From assembly GCA_002840645.1 (NCBI GenBank), contig PHBO01000011.1, positions 1 through 64,000 on the forward strand: a DNA stretch of 64,000 nt, given 5' to 3'. Below, piece by piece: positions 1 through 7,532 of this stretch. This stretch comes from Candidatus Cloacimonetes bacterium HGW-Cloacimonetes-3 (GTDB lineage Bacteria > Cloacimonadota > Cloacimonadia > Cloacimonadales > Cloacimonadaceae). How positions within the stretch are numbered: position 1 is the stretch's first letter; each line of letters opens with the position of its first letter. The position numbers were made by a program, and so were the translations under genes. The notes below the pieces were generated by a model. It was given only the letters and a program-made list of their open reading frames with translations. It did no database searches and was not told the origin of the DNA.

Positions 1-29
1 TGCCTCTTGACTACTTCTTTTGTTTGCAT
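1..29 (-). CDS. 5' end of a gene running off the left edge
   Basis: On the minus strand an ATG at 29-27 opens a frame (Met-Gln-Thr-Lys-Glu-Val-Val-Lys-Arg) that leaves the window. A good ribosome-binding site, AGGAG followed by ATATAGAA, lies just upstream. Only nine codons are visible, so no function can be given. The call rests on the start signal alone. Confidence 0.45.
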
Positions 30-93
30 TTCTATATCTCCTATCAGTGTTGAGGTGTCAACTTATTTAGGATCCCACAAATATCTTTAGTAT

Positions 94-181
94 TGCCCTA
101 ATAATTCCCTAACAATTCCCTAACGGCGTTAGGGAATTGTTAGGGAATTGTTACAGGAGCATTAGAGATATCAGCAGGGGC
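94..181. repeat. 11-nt phased palindromic element, copy A1
   Basis: Read in 11-nt steps from base 94, three units carry CCCTAA at unit positions 3-8 (94-104, 105-115, 116-126). The next two carry the complement TTAGGG at unit positions 4-9 (127-137, 138-148), followed by TGTTACAGGAG. Bases 99-125 and 127-153 form a 27-bp inverted repeat with one mismatch and a 1-nt centre. The right end (TCAGCAGGGG, 171-180) resembles the GCAAG-type ends of the other copies. Its closest relative is copy A2 near 25651. Confidence 0.8.
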
Positions 182-216
182 GAATGTAAAGAGAGATAAT
201 CTGTTGGTAGCCACCA

Positions 217-408
217 GGCTTCAGCCCCTGAAGCCCGGCTGGATGCTATCCTCAAAAGACCATTGCACATAAACCGGAACGCTGGCTTCAGCCGGCTGGA
301 CCGCCGGATTTATCCGGTTATTTACACTTATAACATCAATTATTGGGTGCAAAACATCAGTACTCACCAGATAAATCTGGCTGTACAACCGGTTAAAGCC
401 AGCGTTCC
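217..408. repeat. Long imperfect inverted repeat
   Basis: Arms of 42 bp at 276-317 and 367-408 are imperfect reverse complements: GGAACGCTGGCTT opens the left arm and AAGCCAGCGTTCC closes the right. A separate small hairpin, GGCTTCAG/CTGAAGCC, sits at 217-235. The 49-bp spacer has no convincing gene. A short open frame through 263-445 is an accident of the repeat. It could be a MITE remnant or a structured RNA; nothing here decides between them. Confidence 0.7.
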
Positions 409-535
409 AAATTGTTCAACGATCTCCTCAAGGGAACTTGTATGATAACGCTCCTATCAATCTGAAAGTGAACTAAAGGTTCCAATTTATTAAATTGAAC
501 AAGGGCTGAGATAATTGTGAAAGAAGTGGATTTTG

Positions 536-573
536 CCAAAAACGAAAGCCACCGCCTTAACAGCGGTGGCTTT
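536..573 (-). terminator. Rho-independent terminator of the zinc-ribbon gene
   Basis: AAAGCCACCGC (545-555) and GCGGTGGCTTT (563-573) form a perfect 11-bp stem with a 7-nt loop. Read on the minus strand the stem is followed by TTTCGTTTTT. It lies about 23 bp past the stop codon of the 596-763 gene. Confidence 0.85.
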
Positions 574-595
574 AACAGACTTTGCTATTTATATC

Positions 596-763
596 TTAGC
601 GTTGAAATCTGTTGCGATTGAACTCGGCTTTCTTTTGCTTGCGACAGTCCGGGCAGCGTTGCGGCTCGTTCTGAAGACCCTTTTCTTTGTAGAATTCTTG
701 TTCGCCATCGGTGAATACGAATTCTTTGGAGCAATCCTTGCAAATGAGTGTTTTGTCGGCCAT
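596..763 (-). CDS. Small zinc-ribbon protein (zf-trcl type)
   Basis: This 55-aa gene begins MADKTLICKDCSKEF and has two CxxC pairs, CKDC at residues 8-11 and CPDC at residues 37-40. The basic tail ends in NRNRFQR. The layout fits the 'probable zinc-ribbon domain' family (PF13451 type), thought to bind zinc and perhaps nucleic acid; no reaction is known. The start is set by AAGGAGACACTAAC upstream of the ATG. It is a single-gene unit with a promoter at 861-890 and a terminator at 545-573. The plus-strand frame over the same bases lacks a ribosome-binding site and family features. Confidence 0.85.
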   Translation of the reverse strand: MADKTLICKDCSKEFVFTDGEQEFYKEKGLQNEPQRCPDCRKQKKAEFNRNRFQR

Positions 764-860
764 GTTAGTGTCTCCTTTTTTTCGGGATCGAACATTCTGG
801 TTTGAGGTTCTCCCGGAAAAAAAGGATTAGCTCTTGGGAATGTTTAATCGCATATGTGGT

Positions 861-890
861 CATATATCTGTGGCTCTCACATTCTGTCAA
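861..890 (-). promoter_or_regulatory. Candidate promoter of the zinc-ribbon gene
   Basis: On the minus strand TTGACA (890-885) is followed after 17 nt by ATATAT (867-862), or after 18 nt by TATATG. It sits just past the tldE stop codon and about 100 nt before the zinc-ribbon ATG. Confidence 0.5.
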
Positions 891-898
891 TACATATT

Positions 899-2173
899 TT
901 AGAAAGTTGTTTTATCCACGAAGTTAAAGCCATCAATCAGCATGGTGGGAAGCAATGCATGCGATGAAGCAAGTTCATTAGCACCAAGGGCTAAGATGCG
1001 TCTTGTGGCAGCGTGAGGTATCTCGTTAAAACGTAGATTATTTATCGCATTTTTAACTTTTCCATCTTCAAAATAAAGTACTCCGTCACGAGTCATGCCT
1101 GTTAATTCGCCCTTTTTTGCATCCACAGTGCGGATATACCAGAAGCGGTTGATGATTAAACCACGCGGCACTAACTGCATCATTTCTTCTTCCGTAGCGG
1201 TTCCGCCGGGAATATACATGTTATAGGTGCTGGAAGGGGTAGAGCCCACTTTCTGTGCCCAATAGCGGTTGGTAGGCATGGTTTTAAGCACACCATTTTC
1301 CACCCAGGGTATCTCTACGGAAGCATAACCTTCGAAGCTATAGGGTGTTGAAGACAATTCCGGGCGCAGAAGCGTGGAATACCAGCTGAATTTATCACCA
1401 AAGAAGGGCTTACCAAGCTGATCTGTGAAGGGGGTGAAGCCTTCGTCGCTCTGGCGGCGGTTCATCATCCAGCCCATAAACCACATCAGTTCCTGCAGGG
1501 CACCGGGACGCAGGATAACGGCTATCTTTTCCGGCTCGAAGCTCTGCATGCCTTCAAGCGCGGTTGCCTGAGCAGCCAGACGGGCGAAATCCTTATCCAG
1601 ATTGAAAGGGGCAAAGCGCTTGGCATTGTAATCCACTTTAGTCTCCACAGTCCCTTTTTTAAGGGTCATGGAGTGTCCGAATTCCGTGCGACGATTGTTT
1701 CCTACAAAGCCGTTCTTGGTTAACAAATAGCTTTCGCCATAATGCTTCTCGGTCATGCCGGAAACGGTGGCGTCCATAGCTTTGGCTTTGTCTATTGCTT
1801 TCTGAACAATCTCCACCATTTGTTTGGGGCTAAGGCTCCGCGTTTCTGCATCGCAGTTATCCACCTCAGGTAGCGCAACAGCAGTGGCAGAAGGCATAAA
1901 CTCAGGATCTTCAGGAGCAATCTTGGCGATATCCTCTGCTGTCTTGAGTAGAAAAGCAAGCGTTGTATCATCGTCCTGATTAACCGTGCAGCTGCCGGAT
2001 TTGCTACCGTATGAAACATGTAGGGTGATATCCAGTTTCGGACCTGCTATATGTTGGGTTATACTATTTTGGGCAAAGCGGGTTTCATGGCTATCCCAAT
2101 TGCTTACACTAAGAGTATAATCATCCGCGGTTACATGCTGTTTGATATATTGTGCTATTCTTTCGATGTTCAT
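899..2173 (-). CDS. tldE: TldE/PmbA-type subunit of the TldD-TldE protease
   Basis: A 424-aa protein of the TldD/PmbA family. TldE pairs with TldD to form a cytosolic metalloprotease that cleaves unfolded peptides; TldE itself lacks the zinc site, and no HExxxH motif is seen here. Typical family sequence runs throughout, for example SYGSKSGSCTVN near residue 55 and LILRPGAL-like IAVILRPGAL near residue 215. Its ATG overlaps the tldD stop region (2170-2173, ATGA style), so the pair is translationally coupled. It is the last gene of the long minus-strand unit that starts at 9086. Length is normal for the family. Confidence 0.9.
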   Translation of the reverse strand: MNIERIAQYIKQHVTADDYTLSVSNWDSHETRFAQNSITQHIAGPKLDITLHVSYGSKSGSCTVNQDDDTTLAFLLKTAEDIAKIAPEDPEFMPSATAVALPEVDNCDAETRSLSPKQMVEIVQKAIDKAKAMDATVSGMTEKHYGESYLLTKNGFVGNNRRTEFGHSMTLKKGTVETKVDYNAKRFAPFNLDKDFARLAAQATALEGMQSFEPEKIAVILRPGALQELMWFMGWMMNRRQSDEGFTPFTDQLGKPFFGDKFSWYSTLLRPELSSTPYSFEGYASVEIPWVENGVLKTMPTNRYWAQKVGSTPSSTYNMYIPGGTATEEEMMQLVPRGLIINRFWYIRTVDAKKGELTGMTRDGVLYFEDGKVKNAINNLRFNEIPHAATRRILALGANELASSHALLPTMLIDGFNFVDKTTF

Positions 2174-3612
2174 TGTGAACCTCCTACGCGGATATTGCGG
2201 AATCTTGCAGGCGCAGAGCCGTGGGTCATACGCGCACTCTGGCTGGGCTGCCCCTTGCCGCAGTTCACCACGCCGAAGGGACGCCAGAAGCGTTCATCGG
2301 CAATGGCATCGCAACTGTTCCAGAATTCCGGATTGCAGGACTTATATATCACCTTTTTAAGCGGTCGGAACAGCTTGCCGTTCTTTATCTCCCAGAAGAA
2401 GTCACCCCCGAACTGGAAGTTTACCCGGTGCTGATCGATAGAGAAGCTGCCTCTGCCCTGAATGTAAACCCCATCTTCCGTATCGGCGATTAACTCGCCG
2501 GGGGTAAGGGGTTTCGTGCCGGGCATCAGGTATAGGTTCGGGATGCGGTTAATAGGCTGGTCAAAGTAGTATGTAGCACGGTTACAGCCGCGGGAGTAGT
2601 CCAAACCTATTTCCATAGCGGTGTCGCGGGTGCTGCCGTATTCGTTCAGGATTCCATCTTTTATTATGTGCCATTTCTGTCCGGGAACGCCGTCGTCATC
2701 AAAGCCGTGCGTGGCAAGGCCTTCGCACAGGGTGTTATCGCCCATAAAGTTCACTATTTCGCTGCCATAGCGGTAGTTCTTCAGCTTTTCGGGGGTGGCG
2801 AAGGAAATGCCGGCATAGTCTGCTTCCCAGCCTAACACGCGGTCCAGCTCGGTGGGATGCCCCACACTTTCGTGCATGGTAAGCCCCAGATGGTTGGGGT
2901 CGAGGATCAGGCTGCGTCTTGATTCGGGGCCCAGGACATCGGCTTTCACTTTTATCAGGGCTTCTTCGGCTATCTGCTTGGCTTTTTCTATCAGATCCAG
3001 GCTTAGTATCCATTCCCAGCCTACGGCTTTGCCGCCTTCGTCGAAAGTGCGGCTTTGGCTGTCGCCTTCATAGTTGGCAGTGGCAATTATCATGGGATCG
3101 ATAAACTGCGTATTGATATCAAGACGGGTGCCAAGCGTGGAGGCGAAGAGCTTTTCGTCCTTATGAATAACCAGATAGAACACCGCTTGCTTGATGCCTT
3201 CATAAGCCATCATGGTGCGATTCACTTCCATCATCAGCTCCACCTTTTCCTGTAGGGGGACTTCGATAGAGTCTATCTCCACAGGTGTTTTATAAGTAGC
3301 GATATAGCTGCGTTCGGGAGCCAGGCGAAGCTTTTTATGCTTGTTTACGGAAGCGGATAGGGCAGCGATATCCACGGCTTTTTGCACCGTGGCAAGCAGG
3401 GCTTCATCACTGAAAACATTGGAATGGGCAAAGCCCCAAGCACCGTCCTTGAATACCCGGATGCCATATCCGTGCACTACTTCGGTATTGGTGTGTTTAA
3501 GGGAGAGGTTTTGCAGATAAATCACCTGATCGGTGGTTTTTTGAATGCGGATGTCGGCGTATTCTGCGCCGAGACTGCTTGCCGCATTCATGGCAAGATC
3601 GAGGTATTTCAT
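2170..3612 (-). CDS. tldD: TldD-type metalloprotease catalytic subunit
   Basis: A 480-aa TldD protein. The zinc motif HESVGH (HExxxH) lies at about residues 246-251 and is followed by PTELDR, as expected for the catalytic subunit. The N-terminal half has the usual family segments (GIRVFKDGAWGFA near residue 50). TldD/TldE degrade small unstructured peptides and mature some ribosomal peptides. It is preceded by AAAAGGAGA and coupled to tldE by a 4-nt overlap. The 98-aa membrane protein ends 17 nt upstream, so it belongs to the same transcription unit. Confidence 0.93.
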   Translation of the reverse strand: MKYLDLAMNAASSLGAEYADIRIQKTTDQVIYLQNLSLKHTNTEVVHGYGIRVFKDGAWGFAHSNVFSDEALLATVQKAVDIAALSASVNKHKKLRLAPERSYIATYKTPVEIDSIEVPLQEKVELMMEVNRTMMAYEGIKQAVFYLVIHKDEKLFASTLGTRLDINTQFIDPMIIATANYEGDSQSRTFDEGGKAVGWEWILSLDLIEKAKQIAEEALIKVKADVLGPESRRSLILDPNHLGLTMHESVGHPTELDRVLGWEADYAGISFATPEKLKNYRYGSEIVNFMGDNTLCEGLATHGFDDDGVPGQKWHIIKDGILNEYGSTRDTAMEIGLDYSRGCNRATYYFDQPINRIPNLYLMPGTKPLTPGELIADTEDGVYIQGRGSFSIDQHRVNFQFGGDFFWEIKNGKLFRPLKKVIYKSCNPEFWNSCDAIADERFWRPFGVVNCGKGQPSQSARMTHGSAPARFRNIRVGGSQ

Positions 3613-3628
3613 TTAATCTCCTTTTAGT

Positions 3629-3925
3629 TTAACCAAAGGTATTCAGGGTTCTTACTATCATTCCCGTGAATTGCCCGATAAAGATAGCTGAGAACAATAT
3701 CCAAATTCCCATCAGGATTAAAAACGCTTTGGCGAAATTACGCCGGTTGGGGTTGTCTGTGTTGCCAAACGCCCAAACGAACATTACGATAATATTCGCG
3801 ATCGGGACCATGGCAATAATCAATACTACCAGCCAATCCAGCATGCGTATTACGGGTGCGATAGAATTGTCGATCATATTGGGGGCTGAAGCCCCGCTGT
3901 CATTTGTTCTAATATATTCGTCCAT
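3629..3925 (-). CDS. Small two-helix membrane protein
   Basis: A 98-aa hypothetical starting MDEYIRTNDSG. Two hydrophobic helices are visible, about residues 27-52 (LDWLVVLIIAMVPIANIIVM) and 66-85 (AFLILMGIWILFSAIFIG), separated by a charged loop with NTDNPNRRNF. The ATG at 3925 is preferred over the upstream one at 3961 because AAAGGAG lies 5 nt before it. It sits between pyrF and tldD in one operon. I do not recognise a characterised family, and the location next to tldD is the only hint of function. Confidence 0.75.
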   Translation of the reverse strand: MDEYIRTNDSGASAPNMIDNSIAPVIRMLDWLVVLIIAMVPIANIIVMFVWAFGNTDNPNRRNFAKAFLILMGIWILFSAIFIGQFTGMIVRTLNTFG

Positions 3926-3970
3926 ACGTGCTCCTTTTCCTATGCTTTCCCCCGAAAACAAGCCTGATTA

Positions 3971-4822
3971 TTATTGCTGAAGCGCATTTCGGCAGTGATC
4001 TGCCAGCTTCTTAGCTTCATTAGCTGCAGATGTGGCAAAGCTTTTGTCTCCTCCTGCGAAGATAATTCCGCGGGAGCTGTTGATGAGGATATTTGGCTGT
4101 TCAGGGGTATCGATGGCATCCTTTAGCACGGCATCCAAATCTCCGCCCTGAGCACCCACTCCCGGGATAAGTAATATTCTTCCGGGTAAAAGTGATCTCA
4201 TGTTCTTCAGCTCACTGCCCTGTGTAGCCCCAAGCACTGCACCAAGCTTCTCATTTGGGTATGCCTGCATCCATGAGGCAATCTTTGCTGCTAAACTGGA
4301 GGGGTAAGCGTCCCGCCTATCACCGCTAACCAGCGGATTTAAAAAGTCCCTGGCGGAAGGATTTGATGTTAAGCACAGTGCAAAAGCAAAAGCATTAGCC
4401 TGCTTCATCATCGGCTGCATCACATCTGCACCCATCAGGGGGTTTAATGTGATGGCGTCCACTGCCATATTGGAAAAAAAGGCATGCACATAAGCCTGCA
4501 TTGTGTTGCCAATATCTCCCACCTTGCAATCCAGAATTACAGGTATTTCTTCCGGAATGTGCTCCATAGTAAGATACAATGCATCCAAGCCACGCATGCC
4601 ATCAGCCAGATAAAAAGCCAAATTTGGCTTGTAAGCAAGAGCATATTCCTGGGTGGAATCTATTATTTGACGGTTGAACTCCCAGATGGGATTAACACTA
4701 TTCCGCACACATTCCGGCAGGAGACTAAACTCAGGATCAAGCCCAACACACAAGAGAGATTTAGAGGAAGCATAACGCTCCTGATACTTAGACCAGAACG
4801 ATTTTAACACTATCTTCTCCAT
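3971..4822 (-). CDS. pyrF: Orotidine 5'-phosphate decarboxylase (long type 2 form)
   Basis: A 283-aa enzyme that decarboxylates OMP to UMP, the last step of de novo pyrimidine synthesis. The catalytic Lys-Asp segment is visible as [10 protein letters not shown] near residue 98. VGLDPE near residue 27, LNPLMGAD and IPGVGAQGG (phosphate loop) match the roughly 270-aa subtype. The start at 4822 ([10 protein letters not shown]) has GAGG 7 nt upstream and overlaps the end of pyrR by 35 nt. An ATG further upstream would overlap pyrR by 86 nt and has no better site. Confidence 0.93.
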   Translation of the reverse strand: MEKIVLKSFWSKYQERYASSKSLLCVGLDPEFSLLPECVRNSVNPIWEFNRQIIDSTQEYALAYKPNLAFYLADGMRGLDALYLTMEHIPEEIPVILDCKVGDIGNTMQAYVHAFFSNMAVDAITLNPLMGADVMQPMMKQANAFAFALCLTSNPSARDFLNPLVSGDRRDAYPSSLAAKIASWMQAYPNEKLGAVLGATQGSELKNMRSLLPGRILLIPGVGAQGGDLDAVLKDAIDTPEQPNILINSSRGIIFAGGDKSFATSAANEAKKLADHCRNALQQ

Positions 4823-5324
4823 CAGTTTCCTCAAGGGATACTTTGATAATTTCCTCCTTGGACGTAGGAACATTCTTGCCTACATAATCCGCTTTAATGG
4901 GGAGTTCACGGTGTCCGCGGTCGATAAGCACAGCCAGCTGTATATGCTTAGGGCGTCCAAAATCCATTAATGCATCTATGGCAGCACGCACGGTGCGTCC
5001 TGTGTACAGTACATCGTCCACCAATACCACGATGGCATCCTCCAGATCAAACCCGAGGGAGGAGCCTTTGATCACCGGTTGATGCGAGATGGTGGATAGA
5101 TCATCACGATAAAGCGTGATGTCCAATATTCCCACAGGAATTTCCTGATTCGAGATCAGCTTCAGGTAGTCCGAAAGCCTCTCTGCGATAGGTACCCCGC
5201 GTGAACGTATGCCTACCAGCCTTATCTTCTCCAGTCCGCGGTTCTGCTCAATAATCTCATGCGCCATCCTCTGCAGGCTGCGCTCCATCTGGGCTTTGTC
5301 CATAATCTGGCTTTTGGTTTGCAT
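4788..5324 (-). CDS. pyrR: PyrR pyrimidine regulator / uracil phosphoribosyltransferase
   Basis: A 178-aa type I phosphoribosyltransferase. The PRPP loop [13 protein letters not shown] is at about residues 94-106. [10 protein letters not shown] near residue 38 and DRGHRELPI near residue 136 are PyrR signatures. In Firmicutes PyrR binds pyr mRNA and attenuates transcription; here it sits directly before pyrF, which supports a pyrimidine role, but no pyr attenuator RNA was identified. It begins 12 nt after the end of the biotin-carrier fusion gene, so it is co-transcribed with the carboxyltransferase genes. Confidence 0.92.
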   Translation of the reverse strand: MQTKSQIMDKAQMERSLQRMAHEIIEQNRGLEKIRLVGIRSRGVPIAERLSDYLKLISNQEIPVGILDITLYRDDLSTISHQPVIKGSSLGFDLEDAIVVLVDDVLYTGRTVRAAIDALMDFGRPKHIQLAVLIDRGHRELPIKADYVGKNVPTSKEEIIKVSLEETDGEDSVKIVLV

Positions 5325-5336
5325 GGCAAAACTCCT

Positions 5337-7322
5337 TTAATCTGGTTTAATAACAGCTAATACATCACCCTTGGCAACATTAGCTCCTGCGGCAAACGGT
5401 GCTGCCACAAGGGTGCCATCCACAGGGGAGGGGATGTTGTTATACATCTTCATTGCTTCCAACACCAGCACACTTTCGCCACGTTTCACCTTGTCGCCAA
5501 TCTGCTTCTCGTATTTAACAAACATACCCGGCATGGGGCTGGCGATGGGGCTTCCGCCTTCAACTGAGACCACGGGAGCAGCCTGAGCTACAGGTGTGGG
5601 CTGCGGAGTAGGTGTTGGAGCTGCTTTTTGTGCCGCGGGAGCAGACACTACCGGCTGAGGTGCGGGACGGCTGCTGATCACACGGGGTGCAGCACCTTTT
5701 TCAGATACTTCCACCAAATAATAGGTGCCATCTACATAAACATCGAACTGGCGTAGGTCTTCCGCTTTTAAGGGGGCTTCGGGTTTGTCTATCATTTTAC
5801 CTGCTTTGGCTTTGGAACAAAGCTCTTCCTCTTTTTTTACTTCTTCTAATGTTTTAGGCTTCATATCTTCGGGCATCGGCTCTTTACCGTACTTGATCTT
5901 CAAGAATTTCTTGCCCGTAAGGTTGTACAATGCTACTATCAGTTCATCGTCTATTGTCTTAGCAAGTCCTTCGCATTGAGCGTGAACATCTGCCATAGCA
6001 GGTTCGATCACATCACCGGGACGGCAGGTGATGGGCTTCTCGCCGCGGGGATATCCAACCAGGGCTTTCTGCTGCACGTCGGCATCAATCGGCAGGGTGG
6101 TTTTACCATAAAGACCGTAACAAAGGTCTTTCACCTGCTCAGTAACACGGGCGTATTCACCGGGTTTAGTATCAAACAGGGCATTATTTACCGCCTGAAT
6201 ACCCACGATCTGACTGGTAGGGGTAACCAGGGGTATCATTCCCAGATCTTTACGCACCTTGGGTATTTCCTTGAACACATCATCCAGCTTATCCAGCTCG
6301 TCCATCTGCCTAAGCTGATTAACGAGGTTGGAAAGCATCCCCCCCGGGGTTTGATGGATAATCACGTCCGTATCGATGATAGAATACTTGGTGTTATCGG
6401 CAAATTGCAGGTATTTGGGGATATCCTTCTCCATTTCTTTGCCAATCTTGTTCAGCAGCTTGATATCAAATCCGGTATCGCGGTTCGTGCCGAGCAGGCT
6501 ATTCACCAAAGGCTCCACCGCTGGGTGCGATGTGCGGTAAGCGTAGGGTGCCATACAAGTATCAATGATATCCACACCTGCTTCGATGGCTTTAAACAAA
6601 GCCAGATCACCCATACCGGAGGTGAAGTGCGTATGCAGGTGGATAGGGCACTTAACGGTTTCCTTAAGCGCTTTCACCAGATTGTAAGCATCATAAGGTG
6701 CTACAAGTCCTGCCATGTCTTTGATACAGATGGAATCAGCACCCATATCCTGAAGCTGTTTGGCTTTATTAACGTAATAATCAATATTGTATATGTCCCC
6801 GCCCATACGTTGCTCCGTGAGGGAGTAACAAATGGTGCCCTGGAAGTGCTTGTTATTCTTTTTCACTATCTTAACGGCAGTAATAAAGTTACGGAAGTCA
6901 TTCAGGGCGTCAAATATGCGGAAGATATCTATGCCATTATCGCAGGCACGCTGCACGAAAGATTCCACCACATCATCGGCATAATTCTGATATCCCACCA
7001 GATTCTGCCCGCGCAGCAGCATGGAAAAAGGAGTACGTTTGATATGCTCTTTCAGGATTAAAATGCGTTCCCACGGGTCTTCGCCTAAGTAGCGGTGCAT
7101 GCAATCGAAGGTTGCTCCCCCCCATACTTCCATGGAGTAAAAGCCCACTTCATCCATCTGCTTGGCTACATGAAGCAGGTCTTCGGTGCGTCCGCGGGTG
7201 GCGAACAGGGATTGGTGCCCATCGCGGAAAGTGAGGTCTTGTATCTTTATCGGGTTAGCCGCTTTGGGGCGGTCTGCTTCATAGCGCATGGTCGTCATTT
7301 CCAGGATGCCATGTTTATCCAT
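5337..7322 (-). CDS. Pyruvate/oxaloacetate carboxyltransferase fused to biotin carrier (5S-1.3S type)
   Basis: A 661-aa two-part enzyme. Residues about 25-300 form the carboxyltransferase TIM barrel: LTFRDGHQSL, the metal ligands HLHTHF near residue 230 and the catalytic lysine in ICIKDMAG. A conserved PYC/OADA region follows to about residue 500, then a Pro/Ala-rich linker (540-580) and a biotinyl domain with EAMKM, biotin lysine at residue 625. The family moves CO2 between biotin and pyruvate. Known members are OadA of Na+-pumping oxaloacetate decarboxylase, PycB, and the 5S subunit of transcarboxylase. AAAAGGAGA marks the start. No membrane beta subunit is nearby and a 12S-like gene is two genes upstream, which favours a transcarboxylase-like role. 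Confidence 0.9.
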   Translation of the reverse strand: MDKHGILEMTTMRYEADRPKAANPIKIQDLTFRDGHQSLFATRGRTEDLLHVAKQMDEVGFYSMEVWGGATFDCMHRYLGEDPWERILILKEHIKRTPFSMLLRGQNLVGYQNYADDVVESFVQRACDNGIDIFRIFDALNDFRNFITAVKIVKKNNKHFQGTICYSLTEQRMGGDIYNIDYYVNKAKQLQDMGADSICIKDMAGLVAPYDAYNLVKALKETVKCPIHLHTHFTSGMGDLALFKAIEAGVDIIDTCMAPYAYRTSHPAVEPLVNSLLGTNRDTGFDIKLLNKIGKEMEKDIPKYLQFADNTKYSIIDTDVIIHQTPGGMLSNLVNQLRQMDELDKLDDVFKEIPKVRKDLGMIPLVTPTSQIVGIQAVNNALFDTKPGEYARVTEQVKDLCYGLYGKTTLPIDADVQQKALVGYPRGEKPITCRPGDVIEPAMADVHAQCEGLAKTIDDELIVALYNLTGKKFLKIKYGKEPMPEDMKPKTLEEVKKEEELCSKAKAGKMIDKPEAPLKAEDLRQFDVYVDGTYYLVEVSEKGAAPRVISSRPAPQPVVSAPAAQKAAPTPTPQPTPVAQAAPVVSVEGGSPIASPMPGMFVKYEKQIGDKVKRGESVLVLEAMKMYNNIPSPVDGTLVAAPFAAGANVAKGDVLAVIKPD

Positions 7323-7334
7323 TGGGGTCTCCTT

Positions 7335-7523
7335 TTATCTGCTTCTTTTAATTATTCTGCGTTGGGTGATGTCCCGAAACTGCATAGTAAGTTGCCTTCC
7401 ATAGGCTGCATAGGGATGGGAAGGCATACCTTGTAAAGGTGCCTTATACTCCGGGGCAGTGCTTTCTGCGGTTATCAGTGCCATTACAGCGCTTATTGCT
7501 GCGAGTTCTTGTTTGCTTTTCAT
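7335..7523 (-). CDS. Small accessory subunit of the carboxyltransferase complex
   Basis: A 62-aa protein beginning MKSKQELAAISAVMALI. The Ala-rich amphipathic helix at residues 5-20 resembles the short AAIAAAI-type helix of decarboxylase gamma/epsilon subunits (OadG, MmdE), which help hold carboxyltransferase subunits together. The rest (PSHPYAAYGRQL) is not recognised. The ATG at 7523 has AGGTGAG upstream; a GTG at 7532 abuts the mmdA stop and lacks room for a site. Lying between the 12S-like and 5S-like genes is the best evidence of its role. Confidence 0.7.
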   Translation of the reverse strand: MKSKQELAAISAVMALITAESTAPEYKAPLQGMPSHPYAAYGRQLTMQFRDITQRRIIKRSR

Positions 7524-7532
7524 ATAGCTCAC

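Noticed and set aside
533-805. 90-codon plus-strand frame over the zinc-ribbon gene
   Set aside because: No ribosome-binding site, and the opposite strand carries a gene with a good start, CxxC pairs and a terminator.
5976-7061. 361-codon plus-strand frame opposite the 5S-biotin fusion
   Set aside because: It is the shadow of a strongly conserved gene; composition is His/Ile-rich as in antisense frames and no start signal is seen.
5337-7322. Na+-pumping oxaloacetate decarboxylase
   Set aside because: No beta (OadB) membrane subunit is adjacent; kept only as an alternative.
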